Source: a bacterium (lineage in GTDB: Bacteria; Chloroflexota; Anaerolineae; Epilineales; Epilineaceae). Taken from it: 40,008 nucleotides of DNA. The stretch is from the NCBI GenBank assembly GCA_003576755.1, contig QEVT01000007.1:1-40008 (forward strand), in the 5' to 3' direction. This document shows, in pieces, positions 23,178-35,100 of the stretch (position 1 is its first letter; each line of letters starts with the position of its first letter). A model generated the notes under the pieces. It was not told where the DNA came from, ran no database searches, and worked only from the letters and a program-made list of their open reading frames with translations. A program made the position numbers and the translations under genes.

Positions 23178-26021
23178 ATGGGTACTCGGACATCCGTCCG
23201 TGGATTGATGCCGGCAGTCGCGCCGGGTGTGGCCCTCGCGGCCGCCGTCCTCGCGGCCGGCGCCGCGGGCACGGCAGGACGGGGCGCCACGGTGGCCGCC
23301 GCCGGCCCCGCGCTGCCGGAGCACTACGCGTGGCAGACGACGTGGGCTCCCGGATCAACGGGGTTGCGACACCCGCTCGACGTGTCGACGGCAGCCGACG
23401 GGCGGGTGGTCGTCTTCGACGCCGAGGGCGAGCGCGTGGTGGGCCTCGCCGCCGACGGACGCCGGCTCGGGGTCTGGACCGACCCCGAGCCGGCGGACGA
23501 CGGCATGTGGGAGGACGACGGCCCGATCGCGGCGGTCGGCACCGCCGATGGCGGCCTGATCGTGCTCCGGCGCCCTTCGCGCATCCTGCCCGACGGCGTG
23601 CGGCAGCTGCGTGAGATCGTCCGCCATGACGCGACGGGCGCCCTGCGATGGGGCGCCGGTCGTCTCAGCCCCGACGTGACGCTCGACCCGCTGCATCCCG
23701 ACCGCACGTGGTCCGACCGCCTGGCCCTGGCCCGCGGGGGTGACCGGGTGTTCGTGCTGGATCGCGGCGGCCCGCGCGTCTACGCCAAGGCGGCCGAGTC
23801 GGGTGCCGGGCTCGGCAGCGAGAACCTGCCGCCCGCCGAGACCCGTCGGCTGGTCGACGCGTTCGACTGGTATGTCGATCTCGACGTGCTGCCGGATGGC
23901 CGGCTCGCCTTGCTCAACCAGGCACGGTCGGAGCTGCTGCTCTTGCGTTCGGGATGGAGCGCGCCCGGTGCGGCGGCGACGCGGCGGGTGGCGCTGGAAG
24001 GGCGCCCGCGGCGCATCGCGGCCGACGCCGCGGGCGGCGTGTTCGTGCTGGATGCCGACGGCACGGTCCGCAAGCTGGCCGCCGACGGCCGCCTGCGCGC
24101 CCGATGGGACGCCCGTGGACCCGCGCCGACCGCGCGGACCACCGTTGCCGACATCGCCGTCCAGGCGGATGGCGCCGTCCTGGCGGCCGACGCGCACAGC
24201 GGGGCCATCCACCGGTTCGTGCCGGATGCGTCCGGCGCGCCGGCGGCGGACGCATCCGGATGCCGGCTCGCCCCCGGCAAGACCGCCGCGCCGAACCAGG
24301 TGCGACTCGGCGCGGCGGTGACGGTCACGCTGGCCGTGCATGGCGACTGCCCGCGCCGCGAGGGCGCCGACATCGCGCTCGTCGTCGCCCGGGGCAGCGG
24401 CGACGGGGCGGCGTCGGACGAGCTCGACGCCGCCGTCCCGTTTGCGCGGGCGTTCGTCCAGCAGGCCGACCTGGGGCGACATCGCATCGCCGTCATCAGC
24501 CATCAGCTCGCCTTCACACCCACCGTCGACGCGCCGTTGTCCGCGGATCGGACCGTGCTGCTCGATGCGGTGGACGCGCTCCGGCCGGCCCGCGACGCCG
24601 ACTTGCTCGGGCCGCGCCACCGCGTCTACGCCCGGGCACAGGCCGTGTTGGACGGGCCGGGCGGCCGTGACGAGGCGCGCAAGGTGATCGTCGCGCTGGC
24701 GACGCCCGGCCAGCCGGGCGTGTCCGTGATGGATGCCTTGCGCACCCGCGCGCTGGGCACGCGGGTCATCGCCCTGCAGGGGCTGCCCGACGCGGTGGTG
24801 CGGCGACTGCGGCGGCAGTCGACCTTCTGGTTTGACGAGGCGATGCTGTGGCCGCGCTTCCTGGCGTCCGACTGGTGGGACTGCCATTGCGCGGCCGGCG
24901 TGACGGCCGAAGCCGCCGCGGAGGTGCACGCGGCCATCGCCGCGGATGCCCCGGTGTGGCGCGCGACGGCGCTGGCGTCGACGCTCGTCGTCACCGATCG
25001 GCTGCCCGCCGACATGGCCTACGTCGAGGGGTCCGCGGTGCCTCCGGCGGGCTGGGAGCCCGCCACGCGCACGCTGACGTGGCGGCTCGCGGGGGTCCCG
25101 CTCGACGGCACGACGCTGGCCTTTCGGGTCGTCCCGACGCTGGCCGGCCACCGCCCGACCAACGTCGACGCCCGCGCTGCCTACACCGACGGCCTGGGGG
25201 TGGCCGGCGCGCTGGTCTTCCCGCTCCCGTTCGTCGACGTGCTGGCGCCGACGCCGACGGCATCGCCGACCGCCACGCGCCCCCCGACCGCGACGCCCAC
25301 GCCTTTCCCGACCACGACGCCGTTTCCCACCGCCCTCCCCTCCCCGACGGCCACCGACCGGCCAACGCCGATCCGCCACACGGCGTGGCTACCGATTGCG
25401 CTCCTGGATCGCTGTGTGCCGGAGGCGGCGCGCGCCGACATCGCGCTGGTCCTCGACCTGTCGAGCAGCATGCGCGAGGCGGCGGGCCCGGCGCCCGGCG
25501 CCACCAAGCTCGACGCCGCCCGCCGGGCCGCGGTGGTGTTCCTGGACCTGGTGCGCCTCGATCGCGGCGACCAGGTGGCCGTGATCGGCTTCAACAGCAC
25601 GGCCCGCGTGATCCAGGCGCTGACCGGCGATCGGTCGGCGCTCGAGCGATCGCTGGCGACGCTGGACACCGCCGCGCAGACCCGGATCGACCTCGGGATC
25701 GCGGCCGGCGCGCAGGCGCTCGACGGCCCGCTGCACCGGCCGGGGCACGATCGGGTGATGATCGTGCTGACCGACGGGCGCGCCAACCCCGTCGGCCCCG
25801 AGGCGGCCGTTGCGGAAGCGGCAACGGCCAAGCGGCACGGCATCCGGATCTTCACCATCGGGCTGGGCGACGATCTGGACACCGAGGCGCTGGCGCGCAT
25901 CGCGGATCGGCCCGACCACTTCTTCCAGACGGCCGACGCCGACCGGCTGGCGGCCATCTACGCCGCCATCGCCCGGCGCATCCCGTGCCCGGCGACGCCG
26001 CTGGAGAACGGCATGCGCTGA
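23178..26021 (+). CDS. Secreted beta-propeller / DUF11-like / von Willebrand A surface protein
   Basis: 947 residues. Signal peptide about 1-33 (GVALAAAVLAAGAAGTAG). Residues about 45-360 are NHL-like strands (DGRVVVFDAEGERVVGL, GGVFVLDADGTVRKLAADG), a probable beta-propeller. Residues about 395-560 look like a vWA domain with a lost metal site (DIALVVARGSGDG where DxSxS is expected). A DUF11-like beta-sandwich follows (LVVTDRLPADMAYVEGS), then a Thr/Pro linker (about 685-730) and the motif AWLPIALLDRC. The C-terminal vWA domain is intact: DLSSS (Asp760), a Thr near 835 and LTDGRAN (Asp866), a complete MIDAS. vWA domains bind protein ligands through a metal ion. ATG at 23178 has GAGGG just upstream; GTG at 23172 and 23175 are alternatives. 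Third gene of the metalloprotease unit. Confidence 0.85.
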   Translation: MGTRTSVRGLMPAVAPGVALAAAVLAAGAAGTAGRGATVAAAGPALPEHYAWQTTWAPGSTGLRHPLDVSTAADGRVVVFDAEGERVVGLAADGRRLGVWTDPEPADDGMWEDDGPIAAVGTADGGLIVLRRPSRILPDGVRQLREIVRHDATGALRWGAGRLSPDVTLDPLHPDRTWSDRLALARGGDRVFVLDRGGPRVYAKAAESGAGLGSENLPPAETRRLVDAFDWYVDLDVLPDGRLALLNQARSELLLLRSGWSAPGAAATRRVALEGRPRRIAADAAGGVFVLDADGTVRKLAADGRLRARWDARGPAPTARTTVADIAVQADGAVLAADAHSGAIHRFVPDASGAPAADASGCRLAPGKTAAPNQVRLGAAVTVTLAVHGDCPRREGADIALVVARGSGDGAASDELDAAVPFARAFVQQADLGRHRIAVISHQLAFTPTVDAPLSADRTVLLDAVDALRPARDADLLGPRHRVYARAQAVLDGPGGRDEARKVIVALATPGQPGVSVMDALRTRALGTRVIALQGLPDAVVRRLRRQSTFWFDEAMLWPRFLASDWWDCHCAAGVTAEAAAEVHAAIAADAPVWRATALASTLVVTDRLPADMAYVEGSAVPPAGWEPATRTLTWRLAGVPLDGTTLAFRVVPTLAGHRPTNVDARAAYTDGLGVAGALVFPLPFVDVLAPTPTASPTATRPPTATPTPFPTTTPFPTALPSPTATDRPTPIRHTAWLPIALLDRCVPEAARADIALVLDLSSSMREAAGPAPGATKLDAARRAAVVFLDLVRLDRGDQVAVIGFNSTARVIQALTGDRSALERSLATLDTAAQTRIDLGIAAGAQALDGPLHRPGHDRVMIVLTDGRANPVGPEAAVAEAATAKRHGIRIFTIGLGDDLDTEALARIADRPDHFFQTADADRLAAIYAAIARRIPCPATPLENGMR

Positions 26022-26117
26022 CGGGGGCGGTCCCGCCCGGGCGTGTGCCGGCAAGGGCGCCGCGCGTCGTGTGACCCTTTCGTCCTGCCTTGCCCCCTCC
26101 GCCCGCACCCGCACGGG

Positions 26118-29100
26118 CTACCGCTGCTGCACCGACGGCAGGAACACGCGGCCCGGCGGCGATCCGCCTGCCGGCAGCGTCACCGACACCGGCCCGTGCC
26201 ACGTGCTCGGGCCGGTGTCGTGCACGACCTCGAGCCGATAGTGGAACGTCCCGGCGCCCGGCCCGTCGGCGAGGTCGTAGCGCGTGCCCGACGCGCCGCC
26301 CCCGCGCGCCGCGACGAGCGCCGCGTTCACCCGCGACCACGGGCCATCCGGGGTTGGCGCACGGTGCACGTGGAAGCCCGTGACGCCGGCTTCCGGCCCG
26401 GTCGTCCACGCCACGATCGCCCGGTCGCCGGCCGCCGTCGCCGTCAGCGACAGGATCTCCGCGGCCGTGGGGTCGCCGATGCCGACAACCGTCACGACGA
26501 GCGTGTCCGACACCGTCACGCCGCCGGCCTGGTCGGGAGCATCTCCCACCGTCGTCGGCCCGGTGGCCGCGGCGCCTGCCAACAGCGTGCCGTCGTGCGT
26601 CACGCTCAGCGTCACGCGGTACGCCCCACCGCGGGTGTAGGTGTGCGTCGGCGACAGGGCCGGGTCGCCCGGGCCGGCCACCGCGGCGGTGTGCGACCCG
26701 CCGTCGCCGAAGTCCCACCGGATGAAGTACGGGCTCTGGCCACCCCACGGCGTGAACGTGCCGGCGAACTCGACCGGCAGGCCCGCCAGCGTGCGCTGGT
26801 CCGGGCCTGCGTCGACCGGCGGTTCCGGGAACGTCGTCGTCGTCTGCCACGGTGTCGGGGGGCCGGCGTTGCCCGCCGCGTCGACGGCCCGGGCCCGGAG
26901 CTGGTGCACCGATCCGATCGTCGACGGCACGTCCCACGTGAAGAGCCACGTCACCACGCCCGTCGTCGTGTTGACGATCGCCGGCAGCCACGGGCCGCTC
27001 GGGTCGTCGACCTGCACCTCGACCCGCAACAGCGCGCCGCCCGGGGGCGCCGTGTCGGCCGCGGTGCCGCCCAGGTCGACGAAGTCGCCGATGATCACCG
27101 GCGGCACGACGAACGACGGCGCGGCCGGCGGCGCCGTGTCCACCGCCAGCGTCGCGTCGGCGATGGGGCTCTCCTGGCCGTAGTAGTCCGTCGCGCGCAC
27201 CTCGACCTGCACGCTGGTCGCGCCGCTCGGCGGGACGACCGGGATCGTCCAGAGCGCCTTGCCGCTGGCCAGCATCCACATCCCGCCGTCGACGCGCACC
27301 TCGACGAAGTCCACGCCGATGCCGTCGCCGTCGTGGGCCTCGCCGAGCAGGTCCAGCCCCGCCGCCCCGATCGTCCCGGCCGGCAGCATCACCCCCGCGG
27401 TCGGCGCGCGGCTGTCGACGCGGTGGCTGAACGTGCGCTCGAGGACGGACTCCCCGTTCGGCGTGATCGGCAGATCCAGGCGGGCGGTCGTCGTGACGGC
27501 GTCGATGCCGGTCAACAGCGACGCCAGCCGCCCGGTCACCGTGAACGCCGCGCTGGCGCGGGCCGGCACCGGCGGGATGTCCAGCGTCCAGGCGGCGCCG
27601 CCGACCGGGCACGTGCCGCACGTGGCTCCCGAGCCCGCCACGGTCCGGTAGCCCAGCCCCGGCGTGGCCGACAGCATCACCTGCGCGCCGACGAGCGGGT
27701 CGGCCTCGGGGTTCTCGACCGTGACGACATAGTCCAGATCCTGGTCGTGGCCCCACGGCGCCAGCGGGCTCTGCGGGCTGTTCAGCGCCAGGCGCGCCAG
27801 GCGGGCGCGCGGGATGCCGCTGGTGGGCTCGGTGTTGCAGCGGTCCGCCCAGGCGTAGCTCGACGACCACGGCCCGGCGGCGGCGTTGGCCGTCGGGAAC
27901 ACGCTGGTCGGCGTCCCGGCGTCGTTGACGGCAAAGGCGAAGAGCCGTACGGCGCCCGCCACTTCCGGCGCGCCCCACGGCAGCTTGACCTCGGTCCCCG
28001 CCATCTCGCCATGGGCGAACGCGAAGTCGGCGGCCGGGAGGCTCTCGGGCGACCAGGCGGATCCGTTCCAGCGCCAGAGGCCGCCCAGCGTGTCGCTGTC
28101 GACCGCTGCCGCGTAGTCCGCGGCGAAGGGCAGGGCCGGCAGCCCGAGCGCGATGCCGCCCGGCGTCGCGGCCATCGGCGTGGTCGTCCCGCCGGCGGCG
28201 ACGTCGAAGTAGGCGAACAGCGTCCCGTCCGGGATCCAGCGCGCGCCCTGCCAGCCGAGGAAGCTGTTGACGCCGTCCCACGCGAAGTAGAGATCCTGTC
28301 CGACCCCCGAGCGCTCGTCGGTGGCCAGCAGCTCGGTGTCGTCGCGCCACTCGTCGAGGTCCAGCTCGAGCACGCCGTCGACGTCGATCGTTTGCCGGCG
28401 ATCGGCGCAGTCGACCGCCGACGGGCCGAAGAGGCGGTCGAGCATCCCCGCCGCCAGGAAGGTCGTCTCCTCGACCGTGCCGACGTGCCACGGCCCGAAG
28501 TGCCGCACCAGGGTGTTGCCGACGGCGTCGGCGGTGGCGATGTGCACGTACCACTCGCCCGGCGCACCCAGCGCCCGCGTCGCGGTCTGCCCGGCCACCA
28601 CCGTCGTCGGCGTCGTGTCGGGGACCTGGTCCACCGCCAGCCGGACCTCGGCCACGTCGCCGCCGCTCTGCGGCGGGGTCCACGCGATGTCGAGGTCGGT
28701 GAACGCGTCGACGTGGCTGCCGGCCGGCAGGCTGAAGGTGACGGGCGCGACCCCGGCTGGCGCGACGCTGTCGATGGTCACGGCGATGGCGGCCAACACG
28801 CTGACGTTGCCCGCCCGATCCAGCGCCCGCACCCGCACCGGGAAGCTCTCGTGGTCGAGGCCGTCGGGCGCGGTCCAGTCGAGCGACCACGTGCCGCCCG
28901 TGATGGTCGCCGCGGACCAGGCCCGCCCGCCGTCCAGGCTGACCTGCACGCCCGCCACTCCGCTGCCGCCGGCGTCGGCCACCGTGCCGGTGAAGGTCAC
29001 GTCCGCGCGGGTCACCGCTCCATCCGCCGGCGCCACGAGCGACCCCGTCGGCGACGTGGTGTCGGCCGGGCTCGCGCCGGTGATCGAGAGCCCGACCGCC

Positions 29101-32100
29101 GGGCTGCTGGCGCCGTCGTTCCCGGCGCGGTCCGTCGCCACGGCCCGCACCGTGTGCGGCCCGCTCGCGAGGCTCACCCACGCCCGGAAGACGCGCGGGT
29201 CGCCGCTCGTCGGGTCCCAGGGCTCCGGCGCCCATTCCGCCGCCACCGGCAGCCCGTCGACCTCGAAGCCGATGGTCTCGACGTTGAACGATCCCGCCAC
29301 GTAGTCCGCGACCTGCGCCCGCAGCTCGAGCGGCGATGTCGTCGACGTGCCGCCCGCAGGGCCGAGCCAGGCGACGACCGGCGCCACGCCGTCGACCGAG
29401 AAGGCGCCGCGGAACTGCGCCGTGGCGTCGTCCACCCGGTTGCCGGCGCGGTCGAGCGCGCGGCTGTACACGCGGTACAAGCCGTCGCCGTCCGCGGGCG
29501 TCAGCGTCCGCGTCCAGTACGACGTCGTCTGGCTCGGCGTGGCCAGCGTCGCCGTGAGCCAGGCCGTCGGCAGCGAGGCGGTGTCGGTGATCGGCAGGGT
29601 GGGGTCGGCGATGCGGCGGAAGCCGACCTGGACCGACTGGATGCCCGAGTTCCCCGTCGCGGCCGAGATGCCCTCGCGCCCGAGCAAGAGCGCCAAAGGC
29701 GCGCTGACGAGCTCCTTGTAGCCGATGTCGGCCCGCGCCCCGCCGCCCGGCGGGACTGCGGCGAGCGGATCGGCTGCATCGACGGCCGGGCTCGCCGGCG
29801 TCAGCGCGTAGCTCCCGCCGCCGACGAAGCCCGGCGCCTGGCCGACGATCGTGTCGGGACCGGCGACGAGGCCGGTCGCGGCGTTGTCCTGGTAGTCGGT
29901 CGCGTTGCCGTGCACCAGGTTGAAGTCGTCGAACACCTGGCCGCCGACAAGCGTGGACAGGCCGACGCCGTTGCCGGAGACGATGCTGCTGCGCGCGTCG
30001 AACCACGTCCCGCCGCCCATGGCGGCGTAGCCGGCCCCGGTGTTGCCGACGACGGTGTTGAACGTCGCCGCCCCGGTCGATCGCCCGGCGAAGACGACAC
30101 CGCTGCCGGCGTTGCCGGTGACGAGGTTGCGCGAGACGTGCACGCGGCTCGACGCCCCGTCGACGACGACGCCGCCGCCGCCGGGGGCGCTGCCCGTCAG
30201 CGTGAGCGCGCGCACCTCGACCGAGATCCCACCCTGCACGCGCACCGGGCTGCTGCTGCCGCCCGCGTCGATCGTGACGTCGTCCGCCCCGGTGCCGACC
30301 AGGCTGACGTGGCTGGGCACGACGACGCGCTCGGGATAGGTGCCCGGCCCGACGCCGACCGTCCACTGCGTGTCGCACGGCACGCCGCCGACCGACGCCA
30401 GGCCGCAGCCGAGCGCCGTGATCTCGTTGGCCGCCGCCGCGAGCGCGTCGCCGACGACGTCGAAGGCGTCGACCTGCCAGAACAGGCCGTCGTTGTCGCA
30501 GAACGCGCAGTAGTCGTCGTCGGCGAAGAAGGCGGCGCCGCCGGTCTCGACGTAGCCGATGTCGACCCGTCCCCCCGCGCCGGGCGGCACCGGGTCCGAC
30601 GGGTTGCCGGCGTCGATGACCGGCGAGCCGTCCGACGGCCGGAAGTCGTTGGCCGGCGGCGCGGGGTCGACGAAGGCCGGGTCGGCGAAGACCTCGCCGG
30701 CGCCCGGCGCCTGCGTCGGCGTGCCGTCGATCGCCAGGTCCGCCGCGTTGCCGGAGTAGGCGTTGTAGGTGTGCAGCTTCGTCGCCGCGCAGGCCTGGTA
30801 GGCCAGACCGCGCGTGGTGTGGTCGGCGAAGATCGTGTTGCGCACGTCGACGGGCGCGCACAGCTCGGCCGCCAGGCCGGTGCCGTTGCGGGCGAAGGTG
30901 TTGTTGACGACCTCGACGTCGGTGGCCGCGCCGCGCAGGCGCACGCCGGTGCCGCTGTCGCGCACGATGGCGCGGGCGAGCGTGACCCCGCGTGCCCCGT
31001 CCTCGACACGCGCGCCGTCGACGCCGGCGGCGCCGGCCAACGTGACGCGCGCCAGGCGGCTGCCGCGCACGCCTTCCGCGCGGGCCAGCGCGACCGGCGG
31101 CGTCGGCGGCGGGGTCACGACGGTCAAGCCGGCGCCGGCGCCGATCACCTGCACGCCGGTGACGAGGTGGAAGGCCTGGGCATACGACCCGGCGTGGACC
31201 AACACCCGCGGCGCGCCGGTGTCGATGGCGGCCTGGAGCGTGTCGAAGGCGTCGACGCCCCACGTCAGGCGGTCGGGGTCCGCCATGGGCAGGGCGCACG
31301 GGGCGCAGGCGGCCAGGCTGGTGAACACGTGCGCGTCCGGGTGCGCGTCGTGGTAGCCGGCCGTGAGCGCGGTGCCGGTCGCGACGCGCAGCACGCCGCC
31401 GGCCGCGTCGAGGAACCGGGCGGCCGTGGCCGTCACAAACGTCATCGACAGCGGCGCGCCGGCGCCGGACGGCGACCAGCTCGTCCCGGCCCCGGCGACC
31501 CACTGGCTGCCCGCGCCGCCCACGAGGTAGTCCGCCGGCTCCGTGCCGCCCGTCAACAGGTCGGGGTTGAGCCAGGTCTGCGCCGCGGTGGTGTCCGGCG
31601 TGACGAAGGCGACCCGGTCCAGCGTCAGCTTCTGGGGCTTCACGCCGATCGGGCCGACGCGGTCGACGCCCGTGCCGCCGCCGCGGGCGAAGTAGAGCTT
31701 GGCGTTGGGCGCGTCGAGCACCAGCCCGCCGCCGGCGTTGCTGCCGGCGGGCGTCGAGAGGCCGGAGCCGCCCGTCCCGAGCACCGTCCAGGCGTTGCCG
31801 GCGATGCTGTAGCGCGCGAAGGTGCGGCCGTTGCCGCCCTGGACGGCGTAGATGTCGTCGGCGCCGTCCCACTCGAGGTCCGCGCCCGACCCGAGGTCGA
31901 ACGGCGCGCCGGCCATCGCGGTCCACGTGCCCAGCCCGCCGTTCGGTGTGAAGCGGTGGAACGCCGCGCTGCCGTTGACCGTGCTGTCGCCGGGCAGGAG
32001 GTAGAGGTGGCCGGCCGCCCACACCGACGCCGCGCCGGTGGTCGTGGTCGCCGGGGCGACCGCGAGCGTCGTCCACGAGTTGGCCGCGATGTTGTGGCGC

Positions 32101-35100
32101 ATGAACTCGGTGCCGCCGCCGAACGTGGCGTAGACGGCGTCGGTGCCGTCGGCCGCCAGGGTGGCGCCCACCGCCGGCAGGCGCGGCGGGGTGGCGCGGG
32201 GCACCCATGTGGTCGGGGCCTCGGGGTACCGCAGGAGGCGGGGCGTGGGCGTCAGCCGCACGAAGTTCGTGGCGGCGAAGCTCGTCGTGTCCTCGTGGTT
32301 GACCGACGTGAACACGCCGCCGACGTAGATGTCGGCGCCGAAGAACGCCAGCGTCCAGACTTGCCCCCCATACGGGCCCATCGGGTTGGCGAACGGGCTC
32401 CCGGAGCCGGGAAGCCGCGACCACGCCCCGCCGTCGTACACCAGGACCTGGTCGTAACCGTAGTTCTCGGGCATGAGGTACGCCTTGCCGCCGTGCGGGA
32501 TCAGGCTGCCCTGCGGGTTGGAGCCGAACCCCACCGGCGTGATGTCCTGCCAGGCGCCGGCCGACAGGCGTCGGACCGACGGCGTGACGCCTGTGAGGGC
32601 GTCCCGATCCGAGACGATCGGCACGCCGCCGACGAAGGCGATGCCGACGACGTACGAAAGCGGGCTGGCGACCGGCCCCACGGCCTGGAAGGCGCTCCCG
32701 TCCCAGCGCGTGATGTGGTCGGTCGGCGTGCTGTCGAAGTTGCCGCCGACGTACACGTCGCTGCCCTGGATGTCGATCGCCCACACGAAGCCGGGCCGGG
32801 TGCCGCTCGGGCTCGCCGGGCGCGTCACGCCGCTGCCGAGCGCCGACCACGCGCTGCCGTTCCACTTCGCGATCGAGTTGACCGTTGTGCCGCCGGCCTT
32901 GTCGAAGTTGCCGCCGACGTAGATGTCGGTGCCGTTGGCGACGATGGTGGTGACCGACGGGGCCGTGCCGCTGTTGTCCGTCACGCCGCTGCCGAGCGCG
33001 CTCCACGTGCTGCCGTTCCACTTGGCGACGCCGCCGGCCGAGACGATGGTCCCGTCGCCGTTGACCGCCTGGTCGAAGAAGCCGCCGACGTAGACGTGGC
33101 CGTTGCCGTCCACGGCGACCGCGTTGACGGACGGGTCGCATGGGCAAGACGGGCTGAGCGCGGCCGTGGCCCGCATGCCCTGGCCCAGGGCGCTCCACGT
33201 GCCGGCGACCGTGTCGTAGCGCGCGATGCCGTTGGCCGTCACGCTGCCGGCCGTGTCGAACTGGCCGCCGGCGTAGATGTGGTTTCCGCTCACCGCGAAA
33301 TCTTGGATGCCGCGCGGGTCCGCCACGTTGATCGACGTGCCGGGCACGCCGGCGAAGCGCGGCTGCTGGCTCATGAGGTAGAGCAGGCCGGCGCTGGCAT
33401 CGACCGTCGTGGCGCTGCCGGCCACGACGTCGAGCGGCGGGCTGGGGCGCGTGGTCCAGGCGTCGGTGCCCTCGTCGTAGGCATAGAACTCACGGCTGCC
33501 GCCGCCGAGCAGCGCGCGCGGCCGGTTGAGCAGCATCTGCACGCTGCCGCCGGCCGCCAGCGACTTCCCGACCGGCAGGTCCGCCGGCGGAGACGTGCTC
33601 CAGGCCGGGTTCAGCACCGGGTCGGGCGTGGTCGGGTCCACGCGGACATGACGGTCCGCCGGGCCGCGTGCGGCGATGGTGCTGTCGGCGACGGCCATGG
33701 CGCTGTCGCGGTCGGTGTACAGCCCGACGGTGCAGTCCTGGACCAGCACGCGCGACAGCGCGATGCGCAGCGCCGGATCGCCGAAGCCGGCGAGCGGCGA
33801 CGTGTAGCCGCCGACGCCGGCGTTGTCCAGCCACACGCCGCGGTCGGCGTTGCGCAGGGTGAGGCCCTCGAGCGCGACGCCGGCGACGTCGTGCACGTAG
33901 GCCGCCGCCGTCGCGCCGCCGAAGGTTGCGCCGTCGACGAACACGGCGTCGGGGTCGCTGCCGGCGACCGTCAGGTCGTTCTTCGCCGCCCCGGTGATCT
34001 CGAAGCCGGCGTAGACGCCGGGCCGAACGCGGACGGTGTCGCCGGTCGCCGCGGCGGTCACGGCGGCCTGGATCGTCGCGAACGCGTCGGTGCCGAAGCT
34101 CGTCGCCGGCCCGGCGCCGTCGGGGTCGGCGCCCGCCGCCGTGCCGGCCCAGTCGTCGTCGACGTGGCGGTCGAGGGCGGCCAGGCGGTGCGGGGCATCG
34201 CCGCGGGCGGGTTCGTCGAGCGCGGCCCAAGGCCGATCCGCGCCTGCACCGCGGTCGGTCGCGGCAGGTCCGTGGCCGCCGGGCAGGCCCGCCGGCACCG
34301 CCCCGCGGCCGTGTCGGGCGGCGGGCCGCTCGACGCCGGGACCGACGGCCAGACCGCGCGGCAGGGCGTCGGCGGCCACGTGCGGCGGGCGACCGAAGTG
34401 CAGGAACGACGTGGCCAGCACCGCCGTGCCGCCGGAGCCGGGCACGAGCACGAGGTCGGCCGAGCCGTCGGCGTTGGCGTCGGCGCCGGCCAATGGGGAG
34501 AGCGAGGCCGCGCCGGCCACGTCGGTGATCCGGGCGGCGACGGCGGGTGGCGACGAGGCCGGGTTCAGACCCGCCTGGCCGAGGAACAGGTAGGCCGAGC
34601 CGTCCGCGGCGCCGACCACGAGGTCGCGGAGCCCCGCGGCGTCGGCGTCGACGTTGCCCACCGCGGCCAGGAAGCGCGACGCGGCCGGCGCGTAGCCGCC
34701 GAGCGACAGGCAGCAGCTGCCGCTCCCGCCGGCAGACCCGAAGACGACCTTCGGCGCCGTGCCGTCGTGGTATGCGAAGTCGGCCCGGCCGTCGCCGCTG
34801 ATGTCGCCCAGGGCCGCGACGCGGCCGTCGCCGCCGGTGCTGGCGAACGACGCGGTGGCGGTCAGCGCGCGCCCCTCGGCGGCGGCATACATGGCATCGC
34901 CGCGGTAGAGGTGGTAGCGGCCGGCGGGGCCGATCGCCCCTGTCGGGTCCGCGACGACGATCTCGCCCGCGCCGTCGCCGTCCATGTCGCCGACGCCGCG
35001 CGCCGGCGCGACGGCAGGCGGCGCGGCGACGACCGCCGCCGCCTGCACCGTGACGTCTTCCTCCGGTTGCCAGGCGGTCTGAACCTTGCCCAAGACGAGC

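Noticed and set aside
34180-34370. Possible frameshift in the giant protein, where the sequence turns Arg/Pro/Ala-rich
   Set aside because: The frame stays open and the beta-helix opener VDDDWAG resumes in the same frame, so a low-complexity linker is the simpler reading.
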